Positions 13,818-16,735 of a DNA stretch of 16,735 nt are shown one piece after another. The DNA is from an uncultured Clostridia bacterium (GTDB lineage: Bacteria; Bacillota; Clostridia; Christensenellales; Pumilibacteraceae): assembly GCA_934247335.1 (NCBI GenBank), contig CAKQJJ010000015.1:1-16735 (forward strand), in the 5' to 3' direction. The notes below the pieces were generated by a model. That model was not told the origin of the DNA and did not search any database. It worked only from the letters and a program-made list of their open reading frames with translations. Every line of letters begins with the position of its first letter. Position 1 is the stretch's first letter. The position numbers and the translations under genes are program-made.

Positions 13818-15008
13818 ATGAAAATATTGGTTGTAAACGCCGGAAGCTCTTCGCTTAAATATCAGCTTATCGAAATGGACAACGAAAGCGTTCTTGCAAA
13901 AGGCGTGTGTGAAAGAATCGGTCAGGAAAATGCCGTTCTCGTTCACAAGGGAAGCAAAGAAGTCCGCATCGAAAAGCCGATGCCCACGCACAAAGAAGCA
14001 ATGCAGCTTGTTCTGGAAGCGCTCGTGGACAAGGATTACGGCGTTATCGGAAGTATGGAGGAAATTGCCGCAGTCGGACACAGAGTGCTGCACAGCGGCG
14101 AAGACTTCAAGGAAAGCGTTCTCATAAAGGACGACGAAGTTCTGAAAAAAATCGAAGGAAATATCGAGCTCGGACCGCTGCACATGCCTGCAAACGTAAT
14201 GGGCATAAAGGCGTGCAAGGAAGTAATGCCCTGGGCGCCGCAGGTTGCCGTTTTCGACACGACTTTCCATTCGACTATGCCCGACTACGCTTATATGTAC
14301 GCAATCCGCTACGAGGATTACAAGAAGTATAAGATAAGAAAATACGGTTTCCACGGAACCAGTCACCTGTATATCACCGGCGAAGCGAGAAAGATTATGG
14401 GCGCCGACAAATGCCGTCGTCTCGTCGTTTGCCATCTCGGCAACGGAGCAAGTGTAAGCGCGGTTAAGGACGGCAAGTGCATCGACACATCCATGGGACT
14501 CACGCCTCTCGAAGGTCTCGTCATGGGAACGCGTTCGGGCGACCTCGATCCCGCCGTTCTGGAATTCATGATGGACAAATCCGGAATGAATATCCACGAA
14601 ATGCTCAATTACCTCAATAAAAAGAGCGGCGTTGACGGAATAAGCGGCGTAGGTTCGGATTTTCGCGATCTCGTAAAGGCTTATGACGAAGGAAACGACA
14701 GGGCTCGTCTTGCCATCGATATGTTCTCTTACAGAGTAAAGAAATATATCGGCGCATATGCCGCAGCTCTCAACGGATTGGATTGCATCGTCTTTACCGG
14801 CGGTATCGGCGAACACACCGAAATAGTACGCGAAAAGATCATGAAAGACATGGAATATCTCGGCGTCGATTTCGATTTTGAAAAGAACAATCACGTCGGT
14901 CGCGGCGACGTAACCGAACTCAGCAAGCCCGATTCCAAGGTTAAAGTGTACATTATCCCCACCAACGAAGAATTGGTTATCGCAAGAGAGACGCTTCGCC
15001 TTAAATAA
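13818..15008 (+). CDS. ackA: Acetate kinase
   Basis: AckA turns acetyl phosphate and ADP into acetate and ATP, completing the substrate-level phosphorylation started by Pta. The 396-residue protein is normal length and all catalytic residues can be placed: N7 in VVNAGSSSLKYQ, R89 in VGHRVLHSGE, D147 in FDTTFH, H179 in KYGFHGTSH, R239 in MGTRSGDLDP and E384 in PTNEELVI. CHLGNGASVSAV (205-216) and FTGGIGEHT (336-344) form the nucleotide site. AAGGAG (13803-13808) is nine bases before ATG. The next gene starts two bases after the stop. The enzyme could also work in reverse to activate acetate. TmcAL, encoded divergently, likewise consumes acetate and ATP. Confidence 0.98.
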   Translation: MKILVVNAGSSSLKYQLIEMDNESVLAKGVCERIGQENAVLVHKGSKEVRIEKPMPTHKEAMQLVLEALVDKDYGVIGSMEEIAAVGHRVLHSGEDFKESVLIKDDEVLKKIEGNIELGPLHMPANVMGIKACKEVMPWAPQVAVFDTTFHSTMPDYAYMYAIRYEDYKKYKIRKYGFHGTSHLYITGEARKIMGADKCRRLVVCHLGNGASVSAVKDGKCIDTSMGLTPLEGLVMGTRSGDLDPAVLEFMMDKSGMNIHEMLNYLNKKSGVDGISGVGSDFRDLVKAYDEGNDRARLAIDMFSYRVKKYIGAYAAALNGLDCIVFTGGIGEHTEIVREKIMKDMEYLGVDFDFEKNNHVGRGDVTELSKPDSKVKVYIIPTNEELVIARETLRLK

Positions 15009-15010
15009 GC

Positions 15011-15739
15011 GTGAAGGTGTTGAAAACAATTAAAGATTTGTTTTTCCCGTCGGGGATAAAGTGTATTTTCTGCGACGGCGAAATTAAAAAGGAGAACAGG
15101 TATTGCGTTTGCGGTAACTGTTCTCCTGCGTTTAACGTGCAGTACTGTCTTGCCTGCGGAAAAGCCATTGCAAATCAGGCGATTTATTGCGACGATTGCA
15201 TGAGCGGAAAACGTTATGCGTTTACGCAGGCTCGCGCGCCTTTCGTGTACGACGGACAGGTGAGAGGCGTCGTCAAAAGACTGAAATACGGAGGCGGAAA
15301 ATTTCTTGCTCCGTACATGGCAGAATATATGGCGGATTCGTTTTTCACTGCCGGTTGGAATGCGGACGTCATGACGTTCGTTCCGATGAACGCTAAAAGG
15401 AAGAAGTCGAGAGGTTACAATCAGGCGGAACTATTGGCAAAGCGCGTGGCGGAAATAATCGGAGTGCCGTGTGAAGAACTTTTGAAACACGAAAGCGAAA
15501 CCAAAAATCTTGCCGGAATGACGAGAGCGGAGCGTGCCGAAGCTATTAAAGGCGCGGTGCAACTGTCGGACGACGCGCGTTCCGTTTTGCCGGAGGGTAA
15601 AACCATTCTTCTGATAGACGACGTAATGACTACTTCGGCAACTGCCGACGAATGCAGCAAGGCGCTTTTAAAGCTTAAACCGAAGGCAATATACGTTCTT
15701 ACGTTTGCAACTTCGAGAGTAAAACCGCTTTTGTACTGA
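15011..15739 (+). CDS. ComF family phosphoribosyltransferase-like protein
   Basis: ComF-family proteins combine a zinc-finger-like N-terminus with a type I phosphoribosyltransferase fold. In naturally competent species ComF helps DNA uptake, but homologues are widespread and often of unknown role. In this 242-residue protein the cysteines are C18, C21, C32, C34, C37, C46, C49, C60 and C63. Then come VVKRLKYGGGKFLAPYMA (87-104), RKKSRGYNQAELLAKR (130-145) and the PRPP-loop-like LLIDDVMTTSATADE (200-214), where the family's usual TTGAT is TTSAT. The start codon is GTG 15011, two bases after the ackA stop, without a good ribosome binding site, so translation is probably coupled to ackA. Its position behind ackA is unusual. 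No other competence genes are nearby. Confidence 0.9.
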   Translation: MKVLKTIKDLFFPSGIKCIFCDGEIKKENRYCVCGNCSPAFNVQYCLACGKAIANQAIYCDDCMSGKRYAFTQARAPFVYDGQVRGVVKRLKYGGGKFLAPYMAEYMADSFFTAGWNADVMTFVPMNAKRKKSRGYNQAELLAKRVAEIIGVPCEELLKHESETKNLAGMTRAERAEAIKGAVQLSDDARSVLPEGKTILLIDDVMTTSATADECSKALLKLKPKAIYVLTFATSRVKPLLY

Positions 15740-15798
15740 TTTTTAACGCGTTTTCGGCTAAAATGTGTAAAAACAAACGAAAATCGCGCTGAAAACGT

Positions 15799-15827
15799 TT
15801 GACATTGCGCGATAAAAGTGTTATAAT
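15799..15827 (+). promoter_or_regulatory. Strong promoter of infC-rpmI-rplT
   Basis: TTGACA (15799-15804) and TATAAT (15822-15827) are 17 bp apart, with an extended -10 (TGTTATAAT). Both boxes match consensus perfectly, as expected for a ribosomal operon. The start would fall near 15834, leaving a leader of about 124 bases. Confidence 0.9.
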
Positions 15828-15833
15828 ATCACG

Positions 15834-15941
15834 CGTTGGAAGTAGATTTGAAATCTCACCGCACGGCTTTGCTTAGTACGGTAACGCAAAATCATCGATT
15901 TTTCGTGTTTGAGAGGCAAATCTATGCCCCTCAAATTTTTT
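15834..15941 (+). ncRNA. infC-rpmI-rplT leader RNA, probable L20-type attenuator
   Basis: The leader has several mutually competing pairings. TAGATTTG (15843-15850) is the exact complement of CAAATCTA (15917-15924), which lies in the loop of the terminator at 15908-15941. AGATTT/AAATCT (15844-15849 and 15851-15856) is an alternative local pairing that would hide the same strand. TTTGCTTA and TAACGCAAA also pair, as do AAATC and GATTT just upstream of the terminator. In Bacillota this operon is known to be controlled by ribosomal protein L20 binding its leader and promoting termination. The layout here fits that, but I identified it by position and structure only, not by matching a covariance model. 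Confidence 0.65.
15908..15941 (+). terminator. Attenuator terminator in the infC leader
   Basis: TTTGAGAGGC (15908-15917) pairs with GCCCCTCAAA (15926-15935), with one A-C mismatch and an eight-base loop, and is followed directly by six T residues (15936-15941). It lies between the promoter and infC, so it must be conditional. Confidence 0.75.
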
Positions 15942-15943
15942 AT

Positions 15944-15948
15944 GGAGG
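15944..15948 (+). promoter_or_regulatory. Ribosome binding site that decides the infC start
   Basis: GGAGG sits nine bases before ATC 15958 and twelve before ATT 15961. There is no in-frame ATG, GTG or TTG until GTG 16027, which would cut off the conserved N-terminus. Confidence 0.75.
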
Positions 15949-15957
15949 ATTCCTCTT

Positions 15958-16467
15958 ATCATTAGGGAAGTTGAAATAAACGAAAAGATCCGCGACGCGG
16001 AAATTCGTGTTATCGACGAAAACGGCGTGCAACTCGGTATCATGAGTGCAAACGAGGCAAACAGAATAGCCGACGAGCGTAATCTCGATCTTGTAAAGAT
16101 CAGCGCGGCTACCAATCCGCCCGTATGCAAAATCATGGACTACGGTAAATTCAGATTCGACGCGGCAAAGAAAGAAAAGGACGCGAAAAAGAATCAGAAG
16201 GTCACCGCGCTTAAAGAAATCTGGCTTTCGATGACCATTGACTCGCACGATCTCGAAACCAAAGCAAAGCAGTGTCGCAAGTTTCTTCTCGGCGGAGATA
16301 AAGTAAAGGTATCCATCAGAATGAGAGGTCGTCAGCAGGCGCATTCGGAAATCGGCGTAAAAGTCATGAACGATTTTTACGATTTCATCCAGGACTGCTG
16401 CGTATTCGACAAAAAGCCGATGCTCGAAGGACGTAACATCCTTATGATATTGGCTCCCAAAAAATAA
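15958..16467 (+). CDS. infC: Translation initiation factor IF-3 (non-AUG start)
   Basis: IF3 binds the 30S subunit, prevents 50S joining and rejects wrong start codons and tRNAs. From ATC 15958 the protein is about 169 residues: an N-domain with EINEKIRDAEIRVIDENG (6-23) and NPPVCKIMDYGKF (53-65), a lysine-rich linker (about 71-81), and a C-domain with VTALKEIWLSMTIDSHDL and RMRGRQ (121-126). The N-terminal block is conserved and lies upstream of the first GTG (16027), so the real start must be AUC (15958) or AUU (15961). GGAGG spacing favours AUC. IF3 discriminates against non-AUG codons, so such starts allow autoregulation, as shown for the AUU start of Escherichia coli infC. rpmI follows after 26 bp. 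Confidence 0.93.
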   Translation: MIREVEINEKIRDAEIRVIDENGVQLGIMSANEANRIADERNLDLVKISAATNPPVCKIMDYGKFRFDAAKKEKDAKKNQKVTALKEIWLSMTIDSHDLETKAKQCRKFLLGGDKVKVSIRMRGRQQAHSEIGVKVMNDFYDFIQDCCVFDKKPMLEGRNILMILAPKK

Positions 16468-16493
16468 AATAATATCACGGAGGACATAATACT

Positions 16494-16691
16494 ATGCCAA
16501 AAATGAAAAGTCACAGCGGCGCAAAGAAGCGTTTCCGCGTAACTAAGAACGGTCACGTTAAGTTCGCTCACTCGAACAAGAACCACATTCTTACCAAGAA
16601 GGACAGCAAGCGTAAAATGGGCTTGCGCCAGGGCGAATTGCTCGCTTCCAACAAGCAGGCAAATACCATTAAGGTAATGATTCAGAAGTAA
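16494..16691 (+). CDS. rpmI: 50S ribosomal protein L35
   Basis: L35 is a small basic protein of the large subunit. The 65-residue sequence is typical: MPKMKSHSGAKKRFRVTKNG at the start, then NKNHILTKKDSKRKMGLR. GGAGG (16479-16483) lies ten bases before ATG. The TAA stop overlaps the ribosome binding site of rplT (AAGGAG, 16690-16695), so rpmI and rplT are closely linked in translation, as in the conserved infC-rpmI-rplT operon. Confidence 0.97.
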   Translation: MPKMKSHSGAKKRFRVTKNGHVKFAHSNKNHILTKKDSKRKMGLRQGELLASNKQANTIKVMIQK

Positions 16692-16705
16692 GGAGATAAC
16701 AGATT

Positions 16706-16735
16706 ATGAGAATTAAAAGAGCAGTAAACGCAGTT
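16706..16735 (+). CDS. rplT: 50S ribosomal protein L20, 5' end only
   Basis: Only ten codons are inside the window: MRIKRAVNAV, which matches the start of L20 (usually M-x-RIKRxVNA). AAGGAG (16690-16695) is ten bases upstream. L20 binds 23S rRNA early in 50S assembly and in Bacillota represses this operon through the infC leader. The gene continues beyond the window edge. Confidence 0.85.
   Translation, partial: MRIKRAVNAV

Noticed and set aside
13707..15029. Long open frame on the minus strand opposite ackA (440 codons), and similar ones opposite pta, ffh and smc
   Set aside because: They are antisense to genes with full family motifs, have no ribosome binding site, contain low-complexity Phe/His/Val/Asn-rich sequence and match nothing I recognise. 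They follow from the codon usage of the sense gene.
15747..15788. Hairpin CGCGTTTTCG with CGAAAATCGCG as a comF terminator
   Set aside because: The loop is about 20 bases and no T run follows, so it does not look like an intrinsic terminator.
15942..15965. ATG opening a seven-residue ORF (MEDSSYH) just before infC
   Set aside because: It has no ribosome binding site, starts inside the terminator tail and covers the infC ribosome binding site; it is most likely chance.
16027..16029. GTG as the infC start
   Set aside because: It would delete the conserved N-terminal block EINEKIRDAEIRVIDENG, and there is no ribosome binding site in front of it.
1..16735. Search by eye for CRISPR repeats, insertion sequences, phage genes, toxin-antitoxin pairs, tRNAs and rRNAs
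   Set aside because: None was found. All space is filled by core genes and gaps shorter than about 220 bases, which are described above.

Overview
This window is a stretch of conserved bacterial core genome. It carries no phage, insertion sequence, CRISPR array or defence island that I can see. Gene order, strong AAGGAG-type ribosome binding sites, sigma-A-like promoters and a FtsY without an acidic N-terminal domain all point to a Bacillota (Clostridia-type) bacterium. The protein sequences look like an uncultured gut Clostridia lineage, but that is inference. TGA is used only as stop. G+C looks like the mid-40s percent by eye.

Region 1 (1-8187, + strand) is the secretion and ribosome-maturation cluster: the C-terminal part of smc, ftsY, ylxM, ffh, rpsP, khpA, rimM, trmD, rbgA, rnhB and yraN. 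A consensus promoter followed by a 32-bp near-palindrome lies between ftsY and ylxM. It starts a unit in which both GTPases of the SRP pathway flank the ylxM regulator, followed by tightly coupled ribosomal and tRNA genes, many overlapping by 1-23 bp. The usual rplS gene is missing between trmD and rbgA.

Region 2 (8188-11491, + strand) begins with a 127-bp gap holding a weak terminator, a perfect 11-bp inverted repeat and a five-residue mini-ORF with a good ribosome binding site. Then come a short alanine racemase, a five-helix membrane protein of unknown function with its own promoter, rsmD, coaD and the small coiled-coil protein often found next to coaD in Clostridia.

Region 3 (11488-15739) is centred on acetate. 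On the minus strand, tmcAL (acetate-dependent tRNA-Met ac4C synthetase) is broken by a one-base frameshift. Divergent from it is pta-ackA, the acetyl-CoA to acetate pathway, followed by a comF-like gene. The two divergent promoters face each other and overlap.

Region 4 (15740-16735) is the infC-rpmI-rplT operon. It has a very strong promoter, a structured leader ending in a probable L20-type attenuator, and a non-AUG (AUC or AUU) infC start.

The points most worth checking are the tmcAL frameshift, the palindrome at the ylxM start site, the infC leader and start codon, the structures upstream of alr, and the absent rplS. I did not find a convincing new multi-gene system.
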